Positions 25,012 to 34,120 of a stretch of 64,000 nt of DNA are shown here, piece after piece. The notes below the pieces were generated by a model. That model worked only from the letters and a program-made list of their open reading frames with translations. It did no database searches and was not told the DNA's origin. Numbering within the stretch: position 1 is the stretch's first letter; each line of letters starts with the position of its first letter. The translations under genes and the position numbers were made by a program. The stretch comes from Aureimonas sp. Leaf324 (GTDB lineage: Bacteria > Pseudomonadota > Alphaproteobacteria > Rhizobiales > Rhizobiaceae). The stretch spans positions 21,363-85,362 of the forward strand of contig NZ_LMOH01000008.1 of NCBI RefSeq assembly GCF_001423245.1, in the 5' to 3' direction.

Positions 25012-26514
25012 CTACTCCTGGAACACCTCGTCGCGGCTCCGGCGCAGGGATGGCAGGAGCGAGACCACGAGAAGCACGAGGGCGACGAGAAGAAGTCCGG
25101 CCGAGATCGGGCTTTCCACGAAGGTCAACAGGTCGCCGCGCGACATGAGAAGCGCGCGCCGGAAGTTCTCCTCCATCAACCGCCCCAGCACGAAGCCGAG
25201 AAGGAGCGGCGCCGGCTCGAAGCCGAGCTTCGAGATGAGGTAGCCGACGAAGCCGAAGACGGCGATCATCAGCACCTGCACGGGCTCGGAATTGATCGAG
25301 AAGATGCCGATGCAGCAGAACATCAGGATCGCCGGGAACATCAGCTGGTAGGGCACCTTGAGGAGCCGCACCCACATTCCGATCATCGGGAGGTTGATGA
25401 CGAGGAGCAGCAGGTTGCCGATCCACATGGAGGCGATCATGCCCCAGAAGAGGTCGGGCGTATTGGTCATCACCAGCGGGCCCGGCACGATCCCGTGGAT
25501 CGTCATGGCGCCGACCATCAGGGCCATCACCGCGTTGGGCGGGATGCCGAGCGTCAGGAGCGGGATGAACGAGGTCTGCGCGCCCGCGTTGTTGGCGCTT
25601 TCCGGGCCTGCGACGCCCTCGATCGCGCCCTTGCCGAAGCGGCTCGGATCCTTGGCGACCTTCTTCTCCAGCGAGTAGGAGGCAAAGGGCGCGAGAACGG
25701 CGCCGTTGCCCGGCAGGATACCGAGGATCGAACCGATGATCGTGCCGCGCGCGATCGGCGCGGCGGACTGCCTGAACTCCTTGCGGCCGGGCAGAAGCCG
25801 GCCGATCGTCTGGCGCACCACGTCGCGCGTCTCGATATTGTCGAGGTTGCGCAGGATCTCGGCGATGCCGAAGACGCCCATGGCCAGCACCGCGAAGTCG
25901 ATGCCGTCGTAGAGGAAGTCGAGGCCGAGCGTCATGCGCGACTCGCCCGTCTCGATGTCGATGCCGACGGTCGAGAGCAGGATGCCGACGAGGATCATGG
26001 CGATCGCCTTCAGGATCGAGCCGTGCGCCAAGACGACCGCGAAGACGAGGCCCATCACCATCAGCGAGAAGTATTCCGCCGGCCCGAACACGAGAGCGAG
26101 CCCGGTCAGCGGCTTGGCGAGGGCGGCGATGGTGAGCGTGGCGACCGTGCCGGCGATGAAGGAGCCGATCGCGGCGATGCCGAGTGCCTGTCCCGCGCGC
26201 CCCTGCCGGGCCATCTGGTGGCCGTCGAGCGTCGTGACGACGGCCGTCGCCTCGCCGGGAATGTTGACGAGGATGGCCGTCGTCGAGCCGCCGTACTGCG
26301 CGCCGTAGTAGATGCCGGCAAGCATGATGAGGGCGCCGACCGGATCGAGGCCGAAGGTGATCGGCAGCAGCATCGAGATCGTGGCGATCGGGCCGACACC
26401 CGGCAGGATGCCGACCAGCGTGCCGACGATGCAGCCGACGAGGCAGAGGCCGATGTTCTTGAGGGTCAGGGCGACGGCGAAGCCGAGGCCGAGGTTGGAG
26501 ATGAGGTCCATCAT
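25012..26514 (-). CDS. tctA: Tripartite tricarboxylate transporter, large membrane subunit
   Basis: 500 aa, matching the family length, with about 11-12 hydrophobic segments. The diagnostic TctA regions are clear: [20 protein letters not shown] near residues 35-54, [20 protein letters not shown] near 70-89, and a second [20 protein letters not shown] repeat near 255-275. It is the last gene of prpF-tctC-tctB-tctA, 3 bp after tctB. With TctB and the TctC-type binding protein it forms a secondary (cation-driven) importer for citrate-like di- or tricarboxylates or aromatic acids. A second Met codon directly follows the first. Confidence 0.95.
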   Translation of the reverse strand: MMDLISNLGLGFAVALTLKNIGLCLVGCIVGTLVGILPGVGPIATISMLLPITFGLDPVGALIMLAGIYYGAQYGGSTTAILVNIPGEATAVVTTLDGHQMARQGRAGQALGIAAIGSFIAGTVATLTIAALAKPLTGLALVFGPAEYFSLMVMGLVFAVVLAHGSILKAIAMILVGILLSTVGIDIETGESRMTLGLDFLYDGIDFAVLAMGVFGIAEILRNLDNIETRDVVRQTIGRLLPGRKEFRQSAAPIARGTIIGSILGILPGNGAVLAPFASYSLEKKVAKDPSRFGKGAIEGVAGPESANNAGAQTSFIPLLTLGIPPNAVMALMVGAMTIHGIVPGPLVMTNTPDLFWGMIASMWIGNLLLLVINLPMIGMWVRLLKVPYQLMFPAILMFCCIGIFSINSEPVQVLMIAVFGFVGYLISKLGFEPAPLLLGFVLGRLMEENFRRALLMSRGDLLTFVESPISAGLLLVALVLLVVSLLPSLRRSRDEVFQE

Positions 26515-26517
26515 GGC

Positions 26518-27189
26518 TCAGATCGTCCCGTCGTGGCCGGCGACATCCATCGCCGGAGGCGCCTTGCCGCGGGTTGCCAGGAAAATGAGGGCGGCGGCGG
26601 CGAAGAAGACCGCCGAGGTCACGCGCAGAGCGGTCTTGTAGGACCAGCCGGAGAACAGCGCGTCGGCGAGCGGGCGCGGCATGATCGGAATCGGCAGGTT
26701 GAGCATGTCGCCGAAGAGCAGCATGCAGAACGGCGTGAGGCTGAGCGCCAGGATCGCGAGGTCGCGCAGTCGCGCATGCGGCGAGGCGAAGCCGCCCACG
26801 ACGATCGCCAGCGGCCCCGCGAACACGAGCCCGAGTTCCACCGTGTCGAAGCCGGAGAAGTGCATCGGCTTGATGGTGAGAGCGAAGAGCGCGATGCCGG
26901 CCATGACGAAGAGCGGCCCTCGCAATGTCCAGACGATCGGCTCGGCGTCCGAACGGCGCGTCGCGCCCGCCACGACAAGCGCCACGCCGCAGATGGCGAT
27001 CAGCACAGCGACCGCCTGGGGCAGCATCGCCGGCCCGACCGAGCGCAGCGTTCCGCGCGAGATGTCCGAGGTCAACCAGACGGCCAGCGCGGCAAGGGCG
27101 ATGAGCACGAGGCCGGCGGCGATGTTCCTCGGATCGGCGCCCGCACGTGAGTGCGCGTGCGGCGCCACCGAACCCTTTGCGGTGTTCAT
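26518..27189 (-). CDS. tctB: Tripartite tricarboxylate transporter, small membrane subunit
   Basis: 223 aa from ATG 27189. Four to five hydrophobic segments are visible ([51 protein letters not shown] and [14 protein letters not shown]). The SVGPAMLPQ motif is typical of TctB. It is longer at both ends than the classical 145-aa TctB, as in many alphaproteobacterial homologues. A strong hairpin (27309-27339) separates it from the binding-protein gene upstream, so its level is probably lower than that of the binding protein. Confidence 0.88.
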   Translation of the reverse strand: MNTAKGSVAPHAHSRAGADPRNIAAGLVLIALAALAVWLTSDISRGTLRSVGPAMLPQAVAVLIAICGVALVVAGATRRSDAEPIVWTLRGPLFVMAGIALFALTIKPMHFSGFDTVELGLVFAGPLAIVVGGFASPHARLRDLAILALSLTPFCMLLFGDMLNLPIPIMPRPLADALFSGWSYKTALRVTSAVFFAAAALIFLATRGKAPPAMDVAGHDGTI

Positions 27190-27308
27190 GGGCGTATCTC
27201 TCCCTGATCGTGTCGAAGCGCCCCGCCGTTCATGCCTCCCGGCTGGACGGCGCCGCGGTCGTTTTGAGGCGGAGGCGCTCGGCGGCGGTCCCGCCGCGAC
27301 TGGTCGAA

Positions 27309-27339
27309 GCGCCTGCCCGGCCGAGGCCGGGGCAGGCGC
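27309..27339 (-). terminator. Intercistronic hairpin between tctC and tctB
   Basis: GCGCCTGCCC (27309-27318) and GGGCAGGCGC (27330-27339) form a perfect 10-bp GC-rich stem; the loop can pair further (GGCC/GGCC). It starts 10 bp after the tctC stop and has no U-tract. It looks like a transcript-stabilising or partial-termination element that favours the binding protein over the membrane subunits. Confidence 0.65.
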
Positions 27340-27348
27340 ACGGACGGG

Positions 27349-28332
27349 TCAGTCGATGCTGATTCCAGCCTCGGTGAGGAAGGAGGCCCAGCGCTGGGAT
27401 TCGGCCTTCATCATGTCGCCGAATTCCTGCGGGGTGTCGCCGACGATGACGGCGCCCTCCGCCTCCAAGCGCTCCTTGACGGCCGGGGCGGCGAGCGCCT
27501 CGACGGTGGCCGTGCGCAGCTTCTCGACGATCGGGGCCGGCGTGCCCTTGGGGACGGCGAACCCGTACCAGGCGGCCGACACGTAGTCGGGATAGCCGCT
27601 CTCGGCGATCGTCGGAACGTCCTTCAGCGAGGCGACGCGCTCGGTCGTGGTCACGGCCAGCGGCACCATGTCGCCGCTGTTCATCAGGCCGAGCACGGAA
27701 GGAAGGGTGGTGACCATGAAGTCGCCGCGACCGCCCAGCATGTCGTTGAGCGCCGGTCCCGCCCCCTTGTAGGGCACGTGGACCGCCTCGAGACCGGCCT
27801 GCGACAGGAAGAGCTCGGTGGCGAGGTGGCTTGCCGAGCCGTTGCCGGCCGAGCCGTAGGTCAGCTCGCCCGGGTTCGCCTTTCCGTAGGCGACGAGGTC
27901 GGCGAAGGACTTGTAGGGCGAGTTCTTCGACACCACGAGCACCAGCGGCGACTTGGCGATCAGCGTCACGGGGTCGAAAGCGGTGAGCGGGTCGAGCTTC
28001 ATGGTCTTGAAGAGGTGCGGGTTCACCACCATCGGCCCCTGGTTGGCCATCAGGACGGTGTAGCCGTCGGGATCGGCATTGGCGGCCTGCTGCGAGGCGA
28101 CGTTGCCGCCGGCCGAGCCGTTGTTCTCCACCACCATCGACTGGCCGAGCTTCTCGCCGACGCCGTTGGCGACGAGCCGGGCGATCGCGTCCGTGCCGCC
28201 GCCCGCGGCATAGGGCACGATCAGCTTGACCGGGCGGCTCGGATAGTCGTCGGCTTGCGCGAAGGCGGCGGGCGCGGACAGGATCGAGGCGGTTGCCAGC
28301 GCCAGGGCGCAGAAGAGGCGACGGTTCAGCAT
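27349..28332 (-). CDS. tctC: Tripartite tricarboxylate transporter substrate-binding protein (Bug family)
   Basis: 327 aa from ATG 28332 (MLNRRLFCALALA), with GGAGG 8 bp upstream. A Sec signal peptide ends near APAAFAQ-A (residue 26). The mature protein is a clear Bug/TctC receptor: YPSRPVKLIVPYAAGGGTDA near 30-49 and NGSAGGNVASQQAANADPDG near 76-95, with conserved loops that bind a ligand carboxylate. It sits between prpF and the hairpin preceding tctB. The ligand is probably a carboxylate processed by the PrpF-type isomerase. Confidence 0.92.
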   Translation of the reverse strand: MLNRRLFCALALATASILSAPAAFAQADDYPSRPVKLIVPYAAGGGTDAIARLVANGVGEKLGQSMVVENNGSAGGNVASQQAANADPDGYTVLMANQGPMVVNPHLFKTMKLDPLTAFDPVTLIAKSPLVLVVSKNSPYKSFADLVAYGKANPGELTYGSAGNGSASHLATELFLSQAGLEAVHVPYKGAGPALNDMLGGRGDFMVTTLPSVLGLMNSGDMVPLAVTTTERVASLKDVPTIAESGYPDYVSAAWYGFAVPKGTPAPIVEKLRTATVEALAAPAVKERLEAEGAVIVGDTPQEFGDMMKAESQRWASFLTEAGISID

Positions 28333-28368
28333 GTGGTATCCTCCCATGGATGCTTGTTCTGTTGGAAG

Positions 28369-29478
28369 TCAGACGGCGTCGGCGGTCTCCGCCGCCGAGC
28401 CGGATAGGATGACGTTGCCCTCGAAGATGCGGCGGGCGGTGCGGATGAGGCTGGCGCGGCGCACGGTGCCATCCTCGGCGGTCTCGAGGTCGATGCCGAT
28501 CTTGCCGCTCGGGTGCTCGACGAGGACGGCGCCCGAGCCGTCGCCGGGGGCGGCGAGATCGAAGGCGATGGTTCCCGGCGTTCGGGCCGCGACGGCCACG
28601 CACAGCGCGCCGGTGACGGCATGCGCCTTGTGGGTGCGGTGGGGCACGAGATAGCGCGAGGTGATCGTGCCGTCCGCGCGGCGCGGCTCCGACAGGATGC
28701 CGATCTTGGGCACGACGGCGTTGGACACGTCGCCAAGGCCCATGCGGCGCCCGGCCTCGCGGCGCATGATCTCGAGCCGGCCGAACAGGTCGCGCCGCGC
28801 GTCGAGATCGTCCGGCGTCTCGTTGCCCGCCAGCCCGACATCGGCGGCGCGCACCAACATCATCGGCATGGCGTAGTCGACTAGGCTGACTTCGATTCCG
28901 TCGATCGTCTCGCGGCGCTCGCCTGTGGGAAACAGGCCGCTGGTCTTGGACCCCGTGGCGTCGAGGAAGGTCAGCTTGATCGGGGCGGCCGAACCGGCGA
29001 CCCCGTCGATCTCGGCCGACCCGTCGTAGGTCACGGCGCCGCCGGGCGTCTGCACCACGGCGTGGATGCTCTTGCCCGTGTTGCGGTTGAAGATGCGCAC
29101 CGTGGTCTCGGCATCGCCCGGCTGGACGAGCCCGGCCTCAATGGCGAAGGGGCCGACGGCCGACAGCATGTTGCCGCAGTTGGGATTGGTGTCGACGACC
29201 GCCTGCGTCACGCCAACCTGCGCGAACAGGTACTCGACGTCGATGCCGGGGCGCGTCGAGGGCGAGATGATCGCGACCTTGCTCGTCAACGGGTCGCCGC
29301 CGCCGATGCCATTCACCTGGAGCGGATGGGGCGAGCCCATCATCTCGATCAGTACCCGGTCGCGGCTGGCCGGATCGGCGGGCAGATCGCGCTCCAGGAT
29401 GAAGGGACCACGCGAGGTGCCACCCCGCATCAACACGGTCGGGATCAGCTTTCGTTCGGGAACGACGTGAAGCGTCAT
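28369..29478 (-). CDS. prpF: PrpF-family isomerase (4-oxalomesaconate tautomerase / aconitate-type)
   Basis: 369 aa from ATG 29478 (MTLHVVPERK). Family hallmarks: MRGGTSRGPF near residues 16-25, GIGGGDPLTSKVAII near 53-67, and the Cys motif TNPNCGNMLSAVGPFA near 92-107, the catalytic cysteine region of the diaminopimelate-epimerase fold. PrpF acts on 2-methylaconitate; GalD and LigU act on 4-oxalomesaconate. It is the first gene of the operon with tctCBA, divergent from a LysR gene. The pairing with a tricarboxylate importer suggests an unsaturated tri- or dicarboxylate as substrate, but which one is not visible. Confidence 0.85.
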   Translation of the reverse strand: MTLHVVPERKLIPTVLMRGGTSRGPFILERDLPADPASRDRVLIEMMGSPHPLQVNGIGGGDPLTSKVAIISPSTRPGIDVEYLFAQVGVTQAVVDTNPNCGNMLSAVGPFAIEAGLVQPGDAETTVRIFNRNTGKSIHAVVQTPGGAVTYDGSAEIDGVAGSAAPIKLTFLDATGSKTSGLFPTGERRETIDGIEVSLVDYAMPMMLVRAADVGLAGNETPDDLDARRDLFGRLEIMRREAGRRMGLGDVSNAVVPKIGILSEPRRADGTITSRYLVPHRTHKAHAVTGALCVAVAARTPGTIAFDLAAPGDGSGAVLVEHPSGKIGIDLETAEDGTVRRASLIRTARRIFEGNVILSGSAAETADAV

Positions 29479-29507
29479 GGCTCTTGCGCCCAATGCACCA
29501 ATCTCTT

Positions 29508-29523
29508 GTATTGATGCAGATAC
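29508..29523. promoter_or_regulatory. Partial inverted repeat in the prpF/LysR divergent region
   Basis: GTAT and ATAC half-sites separated by 8 bp (GTAT at 29508-29511, ATAC at 29520-29523) lie in the 95-bp divergent region between prpF and the LysR gene. This spacing and position suit a LysR binding site, but the symmetry is short. Confidence 0.35.
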
Positions 29524-29573
29524 GCTTCACGCGAACCCTCGTGAAATGCAAAGAATTGGAGATTTATTCCGAT

Positions 29574-30560
29574 ATGAGCATCAATTGCGAGGTTCTGGAT
29601 CTGCGGGCCTTTCTGGCCGTCGTCGAGCTTGAGGGTTTCCACAAGGCAGCCGAAGCCCTGAACCTTTCGCAACCGGCGCTGACGCGGCGGATCCAGAAGC
29701 TCGAAGCGGCGATCGGCGCCTCGCTGCTGGAGCGCACGACGCGGCGAGTCGCGCCGACGGCGGTCGGCCGCGAACTGGTGCCGCTGGTCAAGCGGATGCT
29801 CGACGAGTTCGACACCTCGCTGTTTTCGGTCCGCGAACTCGGCCAGCGCCAGTCGGTGGTGGTGACGATCGCCTGCCTGCCGACGGCGGCCTTCTACTTC
29901 CTGCCGCGCGTCATCAAGCGCTTCAACGAGCAGTATCCGCAGATCCGCTTCCGCATCCTCGATCTCAGCGCCTCGGACGGACTGGCGAGCGTGGCGCGCG
30001 GCGAGGTCGAATTCGGCATCAACCTGTCGGCGTCATCCGATCCCGATCTTCAGTTCACGCCGCTGATGGACGATCCGTTCGTCCTGGCCTGCCGCAAGGA
30101 TCATCCGCTGGCCGCGACGGGCGGCCCGATCCGTTGGTCGGAGCTCGAAGGGCACCGCCTCATCACGGTCGGCCGCACCAGCGGCAACCGGACGCTGCTC
30201 GATGCGGCGCTGGCGCGTTCGAACCTGCGTTTGCAATGGTTCTACGAGGTGACCCACCTGTCGACGTCGCTCGGCCTCGTCGAGGCGGGGCTCGGGGTCT
30301 CCGTCCTCCCGAAACTGGCCACGCCCCAGGACGACCACCCCTATCTCACCACCCGCCCGCTCGTGGAGCCCGAGGTGTCGCGCTCGATCGGCGTGGTGCG
30401 CCGACGCCAGAGCCGCTTGTCCCCGGCCGCAGGGCATTTTCTGGAAATGCTCCTCGGTGAATGGCGCGAGGTGCCCGATGGCGCGGCCGGCGCGTCGGCA
30501 GGTCCATCCCCGGACGCCGGCCGCCCGGGACCTCGGCCAGGACCCGACGCCCCCGTCTGA
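29574..30560 (+). CDS. LysR-family regulator of the prpF-tct operon
   Basis: 328 aa from ATG 29574 (MSINCEVLDLRAFLAVV); upstream in-frame codons are rejected because the HTH should begin within about 10 residues. The HTH is GFHKAAEALNLSQPALTRRIQKLEAAIGASLLER at about 18-51. The C-terminal effector domain follows, with a proline/glycine-rich tail of about 25 residues. It diverges from prpF-tctCBA with a 95-bp shared control region, the classic arrangement for a LysR activator responding to the imported carboxylate. The tail overlaps an old relic on the other strand and may be a late extension. Confidence 0.9.
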   Translation: MSINCEVLDLRAFLAVVELEGFHKAAEALNLSQPALTRRIQKLEAAIGASLLERTTRRVAPTAVGRELVPLVKRMLDEFDTSLFSVRELGQRQSVVVTIACLPTAAFYFLPRVIKRFNEQYPQIRFRILDLSASDGLASVARGEVEFGINLSASSDPDLQFTPLMDDPFVLACRKDHPLAATGGPIRWSELEGHRLITVGRTSGNRTLLDAALARSNLRLQWFYEVTHLSTSLGLVEAGLGVSVLPKLATPQDDHPYLTTRPLVEPEVSRSIGVVRRRQSRLSPAAGHFLEMLLGEWREVPDGAAGASAGPSPDAGRPGPRPGPDAPV

Positions 30561-30639
30561 CCCGCAGGCATCGGTGCCCGCTTGCGGACGACGAGCCCCT
30601 CCTCGGCCGGGGTCGGACCGAAGGGAAGGATCGCGGTCC

Positions 30640-30863
30640 GCTCGGAGCGCCGCGTGGACCCGCTGCGCGACCTCGGGCCCGACCCACGGCTTCCAGAGGT
30701 CCGGGCGCGTCTGGAGGAAATGCAGCGCGCCGTCCTTGCCGATTTCCTGATTGTCCGTCGTCCAAGCCATCACCGCGTTCGGCGTTTCGTCGTTCCAGCT
30801 GCGAGCCTTCAGGTCGCCGATGACGGCCGGGTCCGCCGCGTCGGCAAACGTCTTGGAGACCAT
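30640..30863 (-). pseudogene. C-terminal relic of a glycine-betaine-type (ProX/OpuAC) binding protein
   Basis: A minus-strand frame from about 30863 reads VSKTFADAADPAVIGDLKAR, then SWNDETPNAVMAWTTDNQEI, then HFLQTRPDLWKPWVGPEVAQ. The W-N-D-E-T, N-AVM-W and W-WV-P-EVA spacing matches the extreme C-terminus of OpuAC/ProX-type quaternary-amine binding proteins. There is no signal peptide, no N-terminal lobe and no partner ATPase or permease nearby. The frame then runs without a stop into the convergent LysR gene. It is an orphan tail left by a deletion. Confidence 0.5.
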
Positions 30864-30894
30864 CGTCGTTGAGCGAAATGTCGCCGGCGCAAAC

Positions 30895-31872
30895 CTACAA
30901 CCAGCCCTTGCGCCGGAACCAGCCATAGGGAACGGCGGCCGAGACGACCATCATCCCCAGCGCCATGGGATAGCCGACGCGCCAGGACAGTTCCGGCATA
31001 TGCTCGAAGTTCATGCCGTAGATCGTGCCGACGAGCGTCGGCGGCAGGAACAGGACGGCGGCGATCGAGAAGACCTTGATGATCGTGTTCTGCTCGATGT
31101 TGATGAGCCCGAGCGTCGCGTCCTGCAGGTAGGCGATCTCGGCCTGCGTGCGCGCCTCGTATTCCGATAGCGAGCGGATGTCGCGCTCGACCGATTCGAG
31201 GCGCTGGAGCGCAGCGTCCTGGATCCAGGGCGCGCCCGGCCGCGCGAAGAGGACGAGACGATTCAAGCTGAGGAGGCTCTCGCGGATGATCGCCAGCATC
31301 CGGTTCTTGCGGCCGAGCCGGATCAGGAGATGGCGCAGGACGGTCGAGCGCTCCTCCGCCTTGCGCACGTCCTCGTCGCCGTAGAAGATCGCGGTCGATA
31401 CCTCGCCGATCTCGGCCTCGGTCGCCTCCAAGAGGTCGGCGATGCGCTCGAGGACGCTCTCCAGAAGCGAGCCGAACACCGTTTCGGACGACAGGTTCGC
31501 GTCCGTCGACTTGGCCGCCTTGGCATCGAAAGCGCGGAAAGGCATGACGTCGGCATAGCGGACCGTGACGAGGCAGCGCCGCGTCAGGACGAAGGTCACC
31601 TGCGTGCGCGCGGGTTGGGTCCGTCCCGCCGCCTGGACGAGGACGGCCGTCATCACCAGCGCCCCGTCCTCCTGATAGAGACGCGAGGACTCCTCGATCT
31701 CGGCCATTTCGTCCTTCGTCGGCACCTCGATGCCCAGCATCCGCTCGACGGCGCGCTCCTCCTCGGGCGTCGGGTCGTGCAGGTCGATCCACACCAGGCC
31801 GTCCGGCATCTGCGAGCAGTCGCTGCCCGAGGATTTCAGCCGGCCGCCGTCGACCGTGTGAAGCGTCAGCAT
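30895..31872 (-). CDS. CorA-family magnesium/divalent cation transporter
   Basis: 325 aa from ATG 31872 (MLTLHTVDGG). A large N-terminal cytoplasmic domain with a long helix (ALQRLESVERDIRSLSEYEA) precedes two C-terminal membrane segments. The signature YGMNFEHMPEL at the end of the first, residues about 282-292, has the universal GMN tripeptide, and the C-terminus is basic (WFRRKGWL). CorA pentamers conduct Mg2+ and related ions into the cell. It is a single gene, with no riboswitch or leader recognised upstream. An in-frame extension to 32325 lacks coding character. Confidence 0.92.
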   Translation of the reverse strand: MLTLHTVDGGRLKSSGSDCSQMPDGLVWIDLHDPTPEEERAVERMLGIEVPTKDEMAEIEESSRLYQEDGALVMTAVLVQAAGRTQPARTQVTFVLTRRCLVTVRYADVMPFRAFDAKAAKSTDANLSSETVFGSLLESVLERIADLLEATEAEIGEVSTAIFYGDEDVRKAEERSTVLRHLLIRLGRKNRMLAIIRESLLSLNRLVLFARPGAPWIQDAALQRLESVERDIRSLSEYEARTQAEIAYLQDATLGLINIEQNTIIKVFSIAAVLFLPPTLVGTIYGMNFEHMPELSWRVGYPMALGMMVVSAAVPYGWFRRKGWL

Positions 31873-32344
31873 CGAAAGGCCACGGGCAGGCGGGCGCCGA
31901 TCGTGCTCCAGGGGCCGGACAACGGGGCATTGAGCCCGGAGGACCGGACGGCCCCGGCGGGATCGGAGGGCGCCCCGCGCGGCGTGGTTCGGCTCGTCAT
32001 TCCCGTCCCCCCATGACCTCGACAGCTGGACCGTCCGCCGCCGGTGCGGTCCGTTCGCCGCACTGACCGATCCCATTGTCGCGCGACATGATCGCGAGAA
32101 CGCCGCACGGCTCTCCCGGCAAATGGGCGTTCGTTCGAAAAGTCCACAAGGCCCGTGACCCGACCGTGTCATTGAGAATTCGGGGATCCCTGCGCGGCCG
32201 CTCAGTCCAGCGATCGAATGGCCGTTGCCATCGAGCTGCATGGAGCGGACTACCGGTCGCCTCTCAGCCCTTGCGATACCGGCGCATCGGCGCGGCGACG
32301 GAGCCCGCTTGAGGCCGACCGGCACCCGCCCGGCTCGGGCGCCA
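31873..32344. other. No gene recognised upstream of the CorA gene
   Basis: About 470 bp between two minus-strand genes. I saw no Mg-responsive leader, no hairpin with a U-tract and no frame with coding character. Confidence 0.4.
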
Positions 32345-33508
32345 TCAGGCGGGCGGCACGAGCCGCAGGAGGCGCCCGTCCTCCCCGTCGGTCAGGACCT
32401 GGATCGAGCCGTCCGGTGCGACCCTGACGTCGCGCATCCGCTCCCCCAGCTCGGCGAGAAGCAGTTCCTGCCCCGTGATCTGGCCGTCCTGCCGATGGAC
32501 GAGGCGCACCGATTTCTCCGCGAGCGCGGGCACCAGGAGGGCGCCGCGCCATTGCGGGAAGAGGTCCCCCCGGTAGACGGCGAGCCCTGCGGGCGCGATC
32601 GAGGGCGTCCATTCCAGAAGCGGCGCCTCGAAGCCCGGCAGCGAGGCGAAGGGCGTGACGCGCGCGAAGCTGTAGTCGAGGCCGCCGGACACCAGCGGCC
32701 AGCCGTAGTTGCGGCCGGGGACCAGCCGGTTCAGCTCGTCCCCGCCGCGCGGTCCGTGTTCGGCAACGAGGAGCGTGCCGTCCGACGGGTCGAACGCGAC
32801 CCCCTGCACGTTGCGGTGCCCGAGGGTGAGGATTTCGGGCGCGGCGCCGGGCTGGGCGGCTAGCGGATTGTCCGCCGGGATCGACGCGTCGCGGCCGAGC
32901 CGCACGATCTTGCCGAGCGTGTTGGCGGGGTCCTGCGCGTCCTCGCGCCGGTCGAACCCGTCGCCGAGCGACAGCGCAAGGGTTCCGTCGGCCAGGAAGG
33001 CGATGCGGCTTCCGTGGTTGGAGCCGCCGGCCTTCGGCGTCGCGGTGAAGAGGACGCGAAGGTCGTCGAGCGCGCCGTCCTCAAGGCGGGCGCTGACGAG
33101 CCGCACGTTGTTGGCCTCGGCGTCGCCGTGCAGGAAGGTCAGGAAGATCCGTCCGGTCTCGGCGAAATCAGAGTCCACCGCCACATCCATCAGGCCGCCC
33201 TGGCCGTCCGTGTAGATCGGCGGCAGGCCGCCCACCGGAGCGGGATCGAGCGTGCCGTCCGCGCCGACGACGCGCAACCGCCCCACCGCTTCCGTGACGA
33301 GGCGGCGCCCGTCGGGCAGGAACGCCAGCGACCAGGGCCGCTCCAGTCCCTCGATCTCGGTGACGACGCGGTAGAGCGCGGGGTCGACCCGCGGTGGCGG
33401 CTCGGCCCGCGCGGACGGCGCCGCGCCGAAGAGCAGCGCGGCGCAGGTCAGAACGATCGGGCCCCACGGGCGCGAAGCGTGCGCGTTCACGTCAATGTTC
33501 GGGTTCAT
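32345..33508 (-). CDS. PQQ-dependent soluble aldose sugar dehydrogenase (YliI/Asd type)
   Basis: 387 aa. A signal peptide (hydrophobic LTCAALLFGAA, cleavage near ARA-E at 35) exports it to the periplasm. The six-bladed propeller is recognisable by RPWSLAFLPDGRRLVTE near 56-72, SNHGSRIAFLADG near 162-174, and LGHRNVQGVAFDP, then AEHGPRGGDELNRL near 225-260. The conserved His and Arg around the PQQ site are visible. It oxidises aldoses to lactones and passes electrons to the respiratory chain. PQQ biosynthesis genes are not in the window. It is divergent from the small membrane protein gene at 33590. Confidence 0.88.
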   Translation of the reverse strand: MNPNIDVNAHASRPWGPIVLTCAALLFGAAPSARAEPPPRVDPALYRVVTEIEGLERPWSLAFLPDGRRLVTEAVGRLRVVGADGTLDPAPVGGLPPIYTDGQGGLMDVAVDSDFAETGRIFLTFLHGDAEANNVRLVSARLEDGALDDLRVLFTATPKAGGSNHGSRIAFLADGTLALSLGDGFDRREDAQDPANTLGKIVRLGRDASIPADNPLAAQPGAAPEILTLGHRNVQGVAFDPSDGTLLVAEHGPRGGDELNRLVPGRNYGWPLVSGGLDYSFARVTPFASLPGFEAPLLEWTPSIAPAGLAVYRGDLFPQWRGALLVPALAEKSVRLVHRQDGQITGQELLLAELGERMRDVRVAPDGSIQVLTDGEDGRLLRLVPPA

Positions 33509-33589
33509 TCGCGTCGCCTCGCCACCAGTTAGTCAGCCAACATAGGCGAGGAACGGTCGGCGGCGCCGCCACACAAGGAATGGTGAACG

Positions 33590-34057
33590 ATGACCCGAAC
33601 GCTTCCCCGCCTCGCGATCGCGTTTCTCCTCGCCGTGGCGGCGACGGCGATCCTTGCCAGCATCGTCCAGACGCAGATCAACCTCGGCCGGCTGGTGGAC
33701 CTCGGCGCCCCGATCACGACGGGACTTCGCGCACTCACGACGGCTCAGGACGTCGCGTTCTTCGGACCCGTCATGGCCGCGATCACGGCCGCCGCCTTCC
33801 TGCCCGCGTTCCTGGTCGCCGGGTGGGTGTCGCGGTCCCTGCCGCAGGCTCGGGTGCCGATCTTCGCGCTCGCCGGCGCCGTGTCCCTGTGGACGGCGTT
33901 CGAGGTGATGGGCGTCTTCACGCCGATGCCGACCCTCATCGCCGCCGCCCGCACGGCCGGGGGGCTCATGGCGATGGCGGCGACGGGCCTCGTCGGCGGA
34001 ACCCTCTTCGCGGGCCTCACCGCGGCGCGAAGCCGCAGCATCCCCGCGCAGATCTGA
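33590..34057 (+). CDS. Hypothetical four-helix membrane protein
   Basis: 155 aa. Four hydrophobic segments: residues about 7-27 (LAIAFLLAVAATAILASIV), 57-78 (FFGPVMAAITAAAFLPAFLV), 88-108 (VPIFALAGAVSLWTAFEVMG) and 118-142. No motif is recognised. It ends convergently with the chemoreceptor gene, and a 10-bp inverted repeat between them probably terminates both. The coding composition is good and the start has AAGGA 8-12 bp upstream, so the gene is likely real. Confidence 0.7.
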   Translation: MTRTLPRLAIAFLLAVAATAILASIVQTQINLGRLVDLGAPITTGLRALTTAQDVAFFGPVMAAITAAAFLPAFLVAGWVSRSLPQARVPIFALAGAVSLWTAFEVMGVFTPMPTLIAAARTAGGLMAMAATGLVGGTLFAGLTAARSRSIPAQI

Positions 34058-34059
34058 CC

Positions 34060-34107
34060 CCGGCGGGCGCACGGTGGCTTGAGACGCCTTGCCGCTCCGC
34101 CCGCCGG
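34060..34107. terminator. Inverted repeat between convergent genes
   Basis: CCGGCGGGCG (34060-34069) and CGCCCGCCGG (34098-34107) are perfect complements separated by 28 bp, lying between the converging membrane-protein and chemoreceptor genes. There is no U-tract, so it is only a candidate bidirectional terminator. Confidence 0.45.
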
Positions 34108-34120
34108 CGGAAGCGAGCGG

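Noticed and set aside
31873..32344. Mg2+-sensing leader or riboswitch upstream of the CorA gene
   Set aside because: No conserved M-box-like helices or terminator/antiterminator pair could be seen.
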